Assembly (NCBI RefSeq): GCF_000485595.1
Contig: NW_014577081.1
Coordinates: 302,652-330,562 of the forward strand
Origin: Priapulus caudatus
Lineage: Eukaryota; Priapulida; Priapulimorpha; Priapulimorphida; Priapulidae
DNA: 27,911 nt
Direction: 5' to 3'
Below the pieces are notes generated by a model. It was given only the letters and a program-made list of their open reading frames with translations, made no database searches and was not told where the DNA came from. This document shows, piece after piece, positions 9,397-18,935 of the stretch. A program made the position numbers and the translations under genes. Positions within the stretch are counted from its first letter, which is position 1. Each line of letters begins with the position of its first letter.

Positions 9397-10615
9397 GTTT
9401 TGTTATTGTTGTAACCATGTACATCGTCAATGAGGTGTGTGGAAGGGAAATATCCCACCGGGGAAGATTTTCCACTGAGTTTCCTTGTTTACGGGAGTGA
9501 GTATTGGTAGCAGGAATTCGTCACTGAGAGACTTACATCTATCCCTCTCACTGTTTTACTTCGCATGACTCATATTTTGATTCCCATGAGGTTGCCGACA
9601 AAAGGTCACGTTGTACTGTTTGTAACTTGAATGGATTCGACAGGCAGGATACATTCACACTGGTCATGGCTACCAGGCTACGTGCGTGTTGTCCGAATGA
9701 TTATTCACCCGGTCGCTGCATAATTGATTCTGAACTTTAATAATTAACAGAATAGCCACTTCCATTAATATTTCATTGCGAAAAACTGCAAAGACGTGTC
9801 CATGTTTTCTAATTTGGGCAGGAACCCTTATGATGTTGTTTTGAAGTACATGTGTCATCGGTATTGTTATGACCATCCTTTGACCGAATCCTTTAAATAT
9901 TCGATTTACATCGTCTCCACTGATGACTATGACTCTGACTGACGTAGATGAATTCAACCTAATTAGCGCATATTATTGTGAAGATTAGTGGTGTATGAAA
10001 ATCTACGTGAAAGGGATTGTCATTATCATATATTTCAATTGAGACGTGTAGAATTTAATAATCATGTATATTTTCTCATATTAAATGTAATTTGCAGAAC
10101 GGACATCCGTGTCAGACCGCATATTTATAATTTTATAATTTTTTTAATTTGTGTGTACTGTTTTGTGTTATTACTGCTACGCCAGGCAAGGGTATCTTAA
10201 ATTTGTTTGATGCTGATAACTCGATACTTCGTGCGTGGGGTGTATTTCTTGGCGGCAAGGTGAAGACCACTACCCATGATTTTAGCCGTTCTGATATTCA
10301 CTGAAGATATACATGGTTGATATCTAGCATGGTACTCAATGTCGTTCAAATTGAACTATTACTATATTATTATATTTAGCTAGTAAATATTTATGCAATC
10401 CAAATAGAATTAGAATAAACTTATTGCATTCTCCGTTGTTTACTCAACGAAAGCATCCAAACGTGTGAACACGTGCCTTTATTTTAAGATGGTTGCTCAT
10501 TTTTCCTGCATAAAGACTCCCGTTTTGTAATTTAGTGACTAAAAAGTGTGTAAAGTAGAGCAAGCGTGCTAGGATTACTACGGATTTTGTCACTACTCGT
10601 CTGATGCGAACTTCG
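9397..10615. other. No gene recognised
   Basis: AT-rich sequence. The open frame at 9670-9957 (-) shows no recognisable domain. Nothing else is supported. Confidence 0.5.
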
Positions 10616-10625
10616 GGCGACTAAG

Positions 10626-10669
10626 ATGTCGACAAAAAATCGTTCCTCCGGTTTACATTTACGGTAAGT
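10626..10669 (+). other. Speculative first coding exon and splice donor
   Basis: An ATG at 10626 (context CTAAGATGTC) opens a frame of 12 codons plus two bases. It ends at a strong donor-like site, ACG|GTAAGTT, with the boundary after 10663. A CpG-rich region of about 750 bases begins immediately downstream, as is common near animal transcription starts. A single ATG plus GTAAGT match is expected by chance in DNA of this length, and no matching acceptor or further exon can be identified. Confidence 0.15.
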
Positions 10670-11430
10670 TAGATCGTAGACGAACGTTGCGTTGGCGTTG
10701 TTCGGGGGGTGTGTAGCTCGTAGGTCGTCGCTGTGCTTGACGTCCTGTTACATCGGCGCCTCCTCATACTCTACCGCCGCCTCTGTTGCACGGCGCCAGG
10801 GAGGTTTGCTGGGGCAAATGTAATCGTATATACGAGTGCACCCTCCGAAAAGATCTGCTTATCATTTGCATCTCTCATGAAAGCGATCGGCTAACCCGCT
10901 GTTACTGTTGCTCTGCGATTGTAGTCTATGAGCGGGGGGGGGGGGGTTCAGTCGATGACCCCGCCGCTGCCGATACTCCTTTCCGCTTTCGATTCCACGT
11001 GCGTGAGCTGGGACGAGATTTCATATCGACGTCGCGTCGCTCGCGTTATTGGTTGGCTGCGCCTGGTGATCGGCAGCTGCGGCACTCATCTGGGAGGGGG
11101 ATGTTCGGCGTGCAGTAGCTGCAGACGAAGCGTGTGCTGCGTGGCTGCTGCTGTTGTGCATGCACGCCGTCGTCGGTTCGCTTCGCCGTGTATATCCATC
11201 CATCCACTCGCGGCTCCGGGGTGCTATATCCGTCTCTGTGTCGGAGCGCGATTGTGTCAGTGTCTGCCAATCTTGTACGGAGTGGTGGGTGCATCGCGCT
11301 GAGATAACTCGCCGGACAGTGCTCGCGGTTTATCACCGGCAGACGCCCGATGAGGTGATCCGCACGCCGCGCAATGTGATTTGGAGCCGCGCGGAGAGCA
11401 CTGCATTTACCGTTACTGATATACAGTAAG
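10670..11430. other. CpG-rich region
   Basis: Visibly richer in CG dinucleotides and GC than its flanks (for example TCGACGTCGCGTCGCTCGCG around 11025-11045). It contains a 13-base G run at 10934-10946. Several overlapping open frames of 60-124 codons exist on both strands, as expected when stop codons are depleted by GC content. None has a recognised domain. A promoter-associated CpG island is possible. Confidence 0.4.
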
Positions 11431-12360
11431 AGAAATTTCTTCGCAGTGCACGATGCCTATAGATTTACTGCCTTGTGATCGTCATCTTTGTCGCCGTGTT
11501 TTGGATATCCAGTAGACAGACCACCTATAGGATGGTGGGATTATTTATTTAGTGATGTAATTAGAAGGCAATAAGCGCGTTCATGTCGTGCCTAGTCCCG
11601 CGCAGTTTGTGACTTTGTGATAGCGTTTGTGTTTATGTACCGTTTCTTATGGCGTATATGAAGTGTAACGATCGAACCTTGACGGGGTAATTGGGTGTCA
11701 AGAAAAAAATGAGCAGAAAATATTAAAATGCGCTGCATCCGCATTTGCATACGTTTAATGCGCGTGACCTAATTCCTTATGAATGCGGAAGATGGTTTGG
11801 ATGCTCGGTGCAGCGGTGAGTATAAGAAGTGGTCGGGTGAAAATAGTTGAAACTATTTACAAATTAGTCATAATGCAGGATAGCTTTTCTAGCCAACAGT
11901 ACGCCCGTGTCAGATTGTTGGCTCTGTATATAAATACGTAAATATAAATTAGGGGTCGACCGCAGCCACTGCACCCCCTATTTGCACAAGGCGGCTCTTC
12001 TATGGTGCCAGCTTCCAACTATAATGAGGGTGTTAACGACCATTCTTATATCGTTGAGGGACTGGCATCAGTTATCTATACAGAAGTGTGACCGGGCAGC
12101 AGAGAACCCCCTCCGGAGCGTTATCACGAACTAATCACTGCGGTCACTTTAAGATTAATCAGATGCTAATCTGAATGCTCATCATGATTTACATATAAAT
12201 TGCGCTAATTAAAATATAAATATGAACTTTTACCCTCTAAAACGGAGAGAGTGTCGCACGAACGCGTGAAGTTGTTCCCGCATGTGAAGCCATTTCTAAC
12301 GGCTGAAATCCTAGTAGGCATGCATGGTTAGATTGTGTGCTTCATCCTAGTACTGTAGAG
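11431..12360. other. No gene recognised
   Basis: Mixed to AT-rich sequence with no identifiable gene, RNA or array. Confidence 0.5.
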
Positions 12361-12364
12361 AAAA

Positions 12365-12500
12365 TAGCGAGAGAGAGCGTACGTATGAGAGAGGAAGAGA
12401 GAGAGAGAGGGCAGTGAGAAGGATAGAGTGCCAAAAGAGGAAGCGAAGAAAAAGGCTACGAAGCATAACAGCGAGGAAAGAAAATCGAGAAAGGGGACCG
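12365..12500. repeat. GA-rich purine tract
   Basis: An imperfect GA/GAGAGG/AAG tract. The minus-strand Ser/Phe/Leu-rich frame across it is a compositional artefact. Confidence 0.75.
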
Positions 12501-13310
12501 GGAAGAGATGCGGAATTTCCTTTCTAGTATGACTCATGGTCGTTATTGATTTTCGTTTGGCCGCCTGCAAAAACCAAGTTGTTCAACCTCGCAGGGAAAC
12601 AACGTAAATGGTTGGGGACCTTGTAGTGAGAAAAAAACACGTTGACCGAACAACGTATAGCGACGCTCGGAGGCAACGTTGGCTTTTTACGGTGCAGGCA
12701 AATTGTGCTCTTGGCACCTCATTATTACGTCCGTGATTTGTTGAATTTGGTGATCGGCGGCGGGTGGCATGCAATAAGTACAGCTATATTCTCCTACTAC
12801 CATGCTGCACGAATATTCTGCTGCATCGTGTGAGAGACGTATATGTTGCTACTGCTCTTCGCTTCACAGTACAATGCCAACTCCGGATTGAGTGAGGCGG
12901 CGGCGGGCGGGTAGAATGAATTCATATAGAAATCACGATCAATTCTATTTTTGTGCTGGTTGGTGTTGGCTCGGTGCATGGCTGCAATCATGGACATGGT
13001 GCTATTGCAGCAGACTGTACTAGGCGACGTTAGCATGCCGAGGCGCTTGCTGCATGCAGGGACGTTGGGTCGGTGCGGTCTGACGTTGGAACTTTATTTG
13101 ACAATTGTTGTGTGGTGTCATTATTGCAATGACTAATTTTGCCATGTGCGTGCTTCTCTAGAGGTTCGTGGCTAGTATTTTAGCCGTTGAATGCAGGTAT
13201 AGTATGTGGGCAGGTATTCATACACGTCGAGCACTGCAACACGCCAGGCTATGCCTGAAGCGTAATGTCAAATCTCAAAATGCTGGCCGCAGGGATCGTG
13301 TCCAAGATCG
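12501..13310. other. No gene recognised
   Basis: Mixed sequence upstream of the retrotransposon remnant, with no confident feature. If the retroelement extends further 5', its coding signal has been lost here. Confidence 0.45.
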
Positions 13311-13319
13311 TGTTCTAAT

Positions 13320-13581
13320 CTTAGATTCTGTTCCCTATGCAATGACGGGTCAATAGATGATGAACTCCACCTACTCTATGACTGCACTGCCATCAACCAC
13401 ATCAGAAAAAAAGATAGAAGACAAATTTATACACTTCACATTCCTAGGCAAATCATCCATAAAATGGTTATTCATCACAAATCATGTGGCCGATCTCCTC
13501 GAACTCTCAAAGTTTATCGAAGATTCATTCAAGCTACGACAAGATCCACCCACAACACAAAATGGTGAGATATACAAATAA
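13320..13581 (+). pseudogene. ORF2 C-terminal remnant, frameshifted
   Basis: In the frame through 13335 the sequence encodes FCSLCNDGSIDDELHLLYDC, a Cys-x2-Cys-x9-His-x4-Cys array with the acidic IDDE-x-H core. This is characteristic of the C-terminal zinc-knuckle region of non-LTR reverse transcriptase proteins. At an A7 run (13406-13412) the similarity passes to another frame, which continues with FIHFTFLGKSSIKWLF and LLELSKFIEDSFKLR, the usual end of such proteins, and stops at 13579-13581. The frameshift, missing polymerase domain and lack of a start make it inactive. An assembly error in the A run could mimic the frameshift. Confidence 0.7.
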
Positions 13582-14019
13582 TAAACTAAATCACACCACA
13601 TATCCCAAGCTAAATACAGAGAGGTTTAGACCAACAGTCGGGCTTTACTCGTCCTACATCTGAACTCAGGGCGCCTGCAGTTTCCGATACCAAACGTTAC
13701 TATCTGCGGCAACCGATACCACGCGATACTTACCGAGATAGTCTATACTCACATGAAACTTGTTCGTTAGCGTAATTTAGGAGTTTGTATTTTATTACAC
13801 TAGTTTGAAGTGTTGTTGTTTTTTGGATAGAACGTTAAATTATGTTAAATAACAAAAAAACATATTATCATGTATTATGATGTAACATCACTAACATGTG
13901 TCATGCAGTCATGTCAAAGTAGTCAAAGGCACATCGTTTCTCTCGTTTTTATTAGCCTAGGAATTTGTTTTATTGTAGTTTGTAGCATATTTGCCTGTAT
14001 GATCTGCGATTATCTGTGC

Positions 14020-14048
14020 AATAAACTTTGTTTGAATTTGAATTTGAA
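14020..14048 (+). promoter_or_regulatory. Polyadenylation signal and (TTTGAA)n tail
   Basis: AATAAA at 14020-14025 is followed within six bases by three perfect TTTGAA units, marking the 3' terminus of the retroelement at 13318-14055. Confidence 0.75.
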
Positions 14049-14059
14049 TTTTGAAGTCG

Positions 14060-14842
14060 TATATCTTCTTCCCAGCCGTGTGAGGATGTGAGCTTTACGT
14101 AATATTTCCACTGCATTTCGTTTCTTTACTTGCCATATTGCTCCTTGCAACTGTGTACAAAGTCGGACGAATAGCGCCAGTGGCTGCTTTTGCTAAAATA
14201 TATAGACAGCGCGTTTGGTCGGCCTGGTGGTTAAATCTCGGTTACTTCGCACGCAGCTGCTCTATTCAGCAGATTTAGCCTGCTTGCTTACTGTAGGGCA
14301 TCGGCACAGCATGTACACGCTTTTCCGTGCAGTCTGATGCCTCCCAAACAGATATCTTTCCATAGTGTGTCCCTGCTCTCAAACCGCGTACAGCAAGCTG
14401 AGAGCAGTAGTGGTATTTTTGGAAACAGCGGAAAACTGCACTTGGGAAGCGGATTGCGTTACTGCCACGGCGACCTTGCCCGCCAGTTTTCTAAACTCGC
14501 TCGCTCTGCTTACATGTTCTGCAGACGCTGAGCATGTTAATGGCTTCCCTGTTTCCATGGCACCCGTACACGAGCGGTGCAGCGCGCCGCGTAAAACGTT
14601 AGAGGTAATCCATTAAAGGTGTTTTTCGCGCGGCGAATGCAATGGGCGATGTTTCTGATGAAGTTACTTCGTGTGCTAGCAGCGTAGGTAATCTATTCAT
14701 AGTTCAGGAATGCGCAGTGTGATGTACGTAGGTGGTGCATTTTTATTGTACGCCAGTTCACGCATCCAAGTGATATGATCAGATAAGTATACGTAATATG
14801 TGATAAGTGTGCAAATCCTATTATTGCAATCAAAGTGTGTAA
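14060..14842. other. No gene recognised
   Basis: Mixed sequence. Two overlapping plus-strand frames at 14337-14616 have non-repetitive translations but no recognised domain. A tRNA A-box-like string near 14215-14232 lacks a B box. Confidence 0.45.
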
Positions 14843-14844
14843 TA

Positions 14845-14976
14845 CAGGTTGGTGCTCACCATAGAAATAATATAGATAGACTATCTAGATAGTCTATCTA
14901 TATTATTTCTATGGTCCTCACTAATCCAGAGCTTGGGACCATACCGATTCCGGATTAGTGAAAATTCCTAAACCCC
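14845..14976 (+). mobile_element. pogo/Tigger-like terminal repeat, interrupted
   Basis: CAGGTTGGT follows a TA dinucleotide (14843-14844), as expected at the end of a pogo/Tigger-type DNA transposon (CAG terminus, TA target). After an inserted palindrome the terminus resumes with CCTCACTAATCCAGAGC, TTGGGACCATACCGATTCC and GGATTAGTGAAAATTCC. The ATCC...GGAT pairing and the GGGACC...CCGATTCCGGAT style are typical of this group. CACTAATCC (14919-14927) and GGATTAGTG (14952-14960) form a perfect 9-bp sub-terminal inverted repeat. No opposite terminus and no transposase coding were found nearby, so this is a single, probably relict end. Confidence 0.5.
14858..14915. repeat. 58-bp perfect palindrome
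   Basis: The sequence from ACCATAGAAATAATATAGAT to ATCTATATTATTTCTATGGT is its own reverse complement over all 58 bases, with the centre between 14886 and 14887 (CTATCTAGATAG) and no spacer. It is bordered by GGTGCTCAC (14851-14859) and GGTCCTCAC (14913-14921), an 8/9 direct repeat that looks like a target-site duplication around an insertion of about 53 bp. It may be a minimal foldback element or a product of hairpin-templated repair. Confidence 0.85.
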
Positions 14977-15555
14977 GAAGCTGAGGTTAAGGATACTGTT
15001 AGGGTTGGGAGGGGATTTTCGGTTGAAATTTCAAAAAAGGAAAAAAGCCTACATGGAATTTAAAATTTTTTTTTAATATTTTATAAGTTATGGTTCTTTA
15101 TTTACGAAATTGTTGCGTTTCGAAAATTACAAATTTTCGTACTTTTTTTCAACTTATTTCCAAAATTAAAGCATTTAAAAAACTTCTAGGGACCTTTTTT
15201 TAGTTAATATTATGAACAACTTATGGTTAAAAGTTTAGGTCCCAACTCTTTGCTGTTTCTGAGAAATAACAAAAAAACAACATTTTTTTGTATAAATTCA
15301 CAATTTTTGCCGTCAATTAATTAGCGATGAATTAAAAAAAATATTTCATCAAGTGCGTAGCGAGACATCTCTCTTATGTAACTGATGAGTTTGATTGAAT
15401 TTGATGAGCAGTTATTTTGCAATTCCCTTTACAGTGTTACCTGTCCGTAACCCCAACAGTAACCTTAAAAGAAGGGATGCATACAATACCAATGCAATAT
15501 ACATACTGCATGCATTATTACTGGTATCAGTACAACTTATATAGAAATAAACCTG
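14977..15555. other. AT-rich sequence, no gene recognised
   Basis: Strongly AT-rich with many T and A homopolymers (15060-15320). It may be the interior of the pogo-like element, but no second terminal repeat is visible before the GT microsatellite. Confidence 0.5.
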
Positions 15556-15556
15556 T

Positions 15557-15665
15557 GTGTGTGCTTACTTGTGTGTGTGTGTGTGTGCGTGTGTGCGTGC
15601 GTGCGTGCGTGCGTGCGTATGTGCGCGCTCGTGTGTGCGTGTGCGTGTGCGCATGAGCGCGTGTG
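15557..15665. repeat. GT/GCGT microsatellite
   Basis: TGTG, TGCG and CGCG units form an interrupted array immediately 5' of the second copy of the dispersed repeat. Confidence 0.93.
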
Positions 15666-15676
15666 TACTTGTTACG

Positions 15677-15791
15677 CGTTTCTAAGAATATGCTCGCCAT
15701 CACATCTGCTATCTACGGTAGTTTATGTTGCTGCATGCTTGTCGGTGTGCATCAGCAATAGCTGTAGCTCTAATACTATAGCCCTTCGCTC
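15677..15791 (+). repeat. Dispersed repeat, copy 2
   Basis: This is the second copy of the sequence at 4311-4421, same orientation, preceded by the same style of GTGC array. Just after its end, ACTAGAGCTACAATAGCTGG (15800-15819) is a near inverted repeat of its AATAGCTGTAGCTCTA portion, so this copy can form a hairpin that copy 1 cannot. Confidence 0.85.
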
Positions 15792-15799
15792 TGCCGCAT

Positions 15800-16440
15800 A
15801 CTAGAGCTACAATAGCTGGCTCTGTGAGGAGTGAGTGTTCGCAGGCACATTTGCAACGAGTTGTGTTATATACTATGCCGCTGAACATCTCGATATGGCG
15901 GCCATAGGCTCATAGTGAAGCCACCGGCGCTGTTGGCAGTGTGTCTTTGATTAAACGAAGCTACGAGTTGCTAATGCCTACACGACTTCTTATTAAGCAG
16001 GAGCAGTTATATTGACGACAGCGGCGACAGATCGTATATGTATATGAATATGGATAGCGAAGTTAATTGGCACCCTCTGCTCGCCATCTGTTTATTTCAT
16101 ACAAGCTGCCGTCTTGGGATTAAAGTTCATGGCAAATAATTCTCTTCCTGATCGATGATGTATAAGCTGTACAATATTCGTGCGTATCACATTGCCGGGC
16201 TGTCTATGGATATGGGATGCATGCACGCGGCGAGGACCACGAAGGAGAACTTCGTGGATTAATTATAGTCTGTGGCGGCCGCCAGCATACAAACGAAGCA
16301 ATTCTGCGTCATCGTTGCATGATATTGAGTGTCCGACGCGAGGCTAAGTTCATGGTGTTGCATAATGCCACCAGTGGAAACGCTTTATTCGTGATAACAG
16401 ATCCGTGTTTTGGGGCATGCTGTAGTGCTAGTAGGGGAAG
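15800..16440. other. No gene recognised
   Basis: Mixed sequence. The open frame at 16217-16447 (+) runs into the AAGT tail repeat and has no recognised domain. Confidence 0.5.
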
Positions 16441-16441
16441 C

Positions 16442-16735
16442 AAGTAAGTATGTGAGTAAGTAAGTACTCTTTATTTTCATCGGTACAGGACATACAGAAT
16501 AACATGAGCTCTTGAAATAGCTCTTAAACCGATCTCAAACAAATGTATGATAACAGAATATATGGTAGTATGACATGACTTAGAAAGGATTTTGTTACAT
16601 ATCACATTTGAGACAGATAAAATGATTAAAATTGATGAAATGATAAAAAAAGACAAGATCTGAATCTGAAAACAATGAACAGTGGAAATTCTAAGCATTC
16701 TCTCGTGAGTTACTCATTTAGTAATAAATTGGTAG
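16442..16735 (-). mobile_element. Minus-strand retrotransposon 3' end
   Basis: Read on the minus strand, AT-rich UTR-like sequence leads to GATGAAAATAAAGAGTAC and then a TACT/ACTT tandem tail. The AATAAA signal is TTTATT at 16470-16475 on the plus strand, and the tail covers about 16442-16467. A polyadenylation signal followed at once by a short tandem tail is the signature of non-LTR elements such as CR1/L2 relatives. No reverse transcriptase coding survives, so the 5' limit near 16735 is a guess. Confidence 0.42.
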
Positions 16736-16749
16736 ACTGGCGGGCCTAT

Positions 16750-17060
16750 TGATGTCTGTAGTACTAGCCGGGACTTATTCTGAGCACTGTGAGTCATTTA
16801 ACAATAGGCTGGTATTCGGTAGCGTGCAACCGGTTTCTTGGGAACAGAGAAAGGGTTATGGGTGACACGTGTGAACTAGGGTAGGGGTATAAATACTATG
16901 TTTGATTGAGAATCGAGGAGTCAGTGGTAGTTGTAATCGAGGCCAGACTGTTTGGTGCGCGTGTTTTGAAATAATACACTGCTCTGTAGTATTTTGAGTT
17001 TTCTATTATAAATCCTAAATTGTATTATATATACACTCTGCTGTAATAATTAACCCAGTT
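16750..17060 (+). mobile_element. LTR-like segment, decayed
   Basis: A TATA box (TATAAATA, 16888-16895) is followed by GAGGAG about 27 bases on, and about 150 bases later by CACTCTGCTGTAATAATTAAC. The possible LTR at 22220-23032 has the same order and spacing: TATAAAT, GAGGAG, CTCTAAATT, CACTCTGGTGTAACTACAACG. This suggests related LTR promoter/R-U5 regions. No terminal TG/CA pair or target duplication can be fixed here, so the ends are approximate. Confidence 0.25.
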
Positions 17061-17226
17061 ACACTGAATATTAATTATTTTTGATGTAGGGAAGTGAAAT
17101 GTCACAGTGAGGGCATGTTCTGATTATCCAGCGAGGCTATGGTCCTTCTATTCCTGAATGAAGACCGGCAGATGATGCGTGAATGCATGACTGTAGCAGA
17201 TATTAATGCCAAATCTGTTAACTGTA

Positions 17227-17270
17227 TGTATATATATATATATATATATATATAAACATATATATTACAG
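17227..17270. repeat. (AT)n microsatellite
   Basis: Pure TA repeat to about 17254, then AACATATATATTA. Confidence 0.92.
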
Positions 17271-17546
17271 TGATCAATAAAGAGTTAGGTTGCGCATACA
17301 TAATATAAGCTCACATAGCGCAAACTTGGAAGCTGCTCCGTGTCTAGGGACCCGCATGCATTATGCAACAGATGCATTGACGTCAGTGCCTCTGCTGTGT
17401 GCTGAAGCCTTCTGCTCACCCTCTCTGCTGCCCCATCTATACTCACTTATCACAAATGCTTCTTGTGTAGTAGTTTTGGGGACGGCGACCTTTAGAAATA
17501 GGCATTTCATTGAGTATCAAAGCCTGTCAGCCGTCGATTGATAGGC
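17271..17546. other. Unique sequence with an unremarkable open frame
   Basis: An 83-codon plus-strand frame (17290-17541) has a non-repetitive translation without a recognised domain. Confidence 0.4.
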
Positions 17547-17715
17547 GGCCAGCTCTACTAGCTATCTGCCAGCTCTACTAGCTATCTGCCAGCTCTACTA
17601 GCTATCTGCCAGCTCTACTAGCTATCTGCCAGCTCTACTAGTTATCTGCCAGCTCTACTGGTTGTCTGTTAGCTCTACTAGTTATCTGCCAGCTCTACTG
17701 GTTGTCTGTTAGCTC
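17547..17715 (+). repeat. 20-bp tandem repeat, about 8.5 copies
   Basis: The unit is CCAGCTCTACTAGCTATCTG. The first four copies, starting at 17549, are identical. From the fifth on, units alternate between a TAGTTATCTGCC type and a TGGTTGTCTGTT type, giving a 40-bp higher-order period before the array ends in AGCTCAATATCTG. There are no spacers, so this is a minisatellite and not a CRISPR array. Confidence 0.95.
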
Positions 17716-18580
17716 AATATCTGTACGTTATCATTGATGCAGCAAATACGTGAGCAGAAGTAAGTTGTGACCAAGGCGATCATGTTTGAGGTGCGATGGC
17801 AACCGGCGCGTGTGTCCGTGTGCATATTGAGCTGATGATATGCCCGCATGTGTAACGATACAGTGAATTACAAACTGAATTACACCGCCTGCAGATTACA
17901 CCGTGCTATTAAATGATTACTTGCACACGATGATAGGTAATACTTGTATGTATGAATGGGCGTTCAAATGTCTGACGCATTTTTCAGCTAAATTGCTGCT
18001 GCGGGCGCGTTTATAGTTCATCTCTTGGGTACGAATGCGCACTTCGTATCATAGCTAGTACCTTTATGCCAATTAGAGCAATGTAGCTTGTTCATGCGGG
18101 GAACGTGGGCCTATGCTCTACTCGAATAATGAGTTAAACCCTCACATCAGCGCGATACCTAGAATTTAATGGCGTTATCCTCGCGGGGATTTATCCGAAA
18201 TCATTTGTTCGGCCGGCAATGTGAAGTGGGCCGCGTAACTGGCCGCGTGTAACTGGGCCGCGTAGGTTACTGGGCTCGCTGTTTGTTGACGGGACGGTGG
18301 CCACATGTCCTGTCTACAGGCCCTGTCTAATCGCACCCGCTCAGCTGCTGCCTACCCTATCTAATCGTGCTCGCCGTGTGCGTACGTGCGTGTTGATCCA
18401 CCCGGCCTCGCCATCGCTAGATTGCCTGCGCGCGTGTTAGCCGAGCTTCGCTCATGACAGTGCAATTAGGCTACTGTAGGGAGCGAGCGCCTATTGATCA
18501 GTAGCACTAGGGGCAAGAACATGGAAACTAACGTAAAGAGAGATTTCATCTGTGTGTAACAACAAAATCCCGCTGCCTGC
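17716..18580. other. No gene recognised; small direct repeats
   Basis: At 18228-18273 the motif GGCCGCGTAACTG appears three times with small insertions. At 18321-18340 and 18355-18374 the motif CCCTGTCTAATCGCACCCGC recurs with four changes. No coding or RNA feature is recognised. Confidence 0.5.
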
Positions 18581-18584
18581 CGGT

Positions 18585-18833
18585 ATGCGATGTTGCTGCC
18601 TGCCACTGCTGCTACTGCTGCCGCTGCTACTACTGCCACTGCTGCTACTGCTGCCGCTGATACTACTGCTGCTGCTGGTGTTGTTGTTGTTGTTGTTGTT
18701 GCTGCTACTACTACTGCTGCTGCTACTGTTGCTGCTTCTGCTGCTGCTGCTGCGGTTGCTGTTGCTGCGGCTGCTGCTGCTACTGATGCTAATGCTGTGG
18801 TTGCCACTTCTGCTACGGCTACTAATGCTGCTG

Positions 18834-18885
<52 letters not shown>

Positions 18886-18935
18886 GGCTCCTCCTCCTGC
18901 TGCTGCTGCTTCTGCGGTTGCTGCCGCTACTACTA
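18585..18935. repeat. CTG/CTA/GTT triplet array
   Basis: About 350 bases are built almost entirely of CTG, CTA, CTT, GTT and CGG triplets in phase, with an uninterrupted run of about 15 CTG units near 18837-18882. Five of the six frames stay open and encode Leu, Ala or Val on one strand and Ser or Ala on the other (with Asn/Thr patches). The 187-residue poly-Ser frame on the minus strand (18491-19054) is most simply an artefact: its short non-repeat ends have no recognised domain. Confidence 0.9.

Larger units (their letters stand above)
13318..14055 (+). mobile_element. 5'-truncated non-LTR retrotransposon 3' end
   Basis: The order is that of a truncated LINE-type insertion on the plus strand. 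First comes the C-terminal end of an ORF2-like protein (about 13320-13581), then a non-coding 3' UTR of about 440 bases, an AATAAA signal at 14020-14025, and a terminal tail of three TTTGAA units (14031-14048) with a fourth degenerate one. A short tandem tail instead of poly(A) is typical of CR1/L2/RTE-like clades. Upstream coding similarity fades near 13318, consistent with 5' truncation. Clade assignment is not possible from this fragment. Confidence 0.72.

Noticed and set aside
11650-11690. B-box-like GGTTCGATCG on the minus strand
   Set aside because: The required CC is missing and there is no A box at tRNA spacing.
14205-14290. tRNA or SINE promoter (GGTCGGCCTGGTGGTTA resembles an A box)
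   Set aside because: No B box (GGTTCGANNCC-like) within the expected 30-70 bases downstream.
17547-17715. Possible CRISPR array
   Set aside because: Units of 20 bp abut directly with no unique spacers, and the genomic context is eukaryotic; it is a minisatellite.
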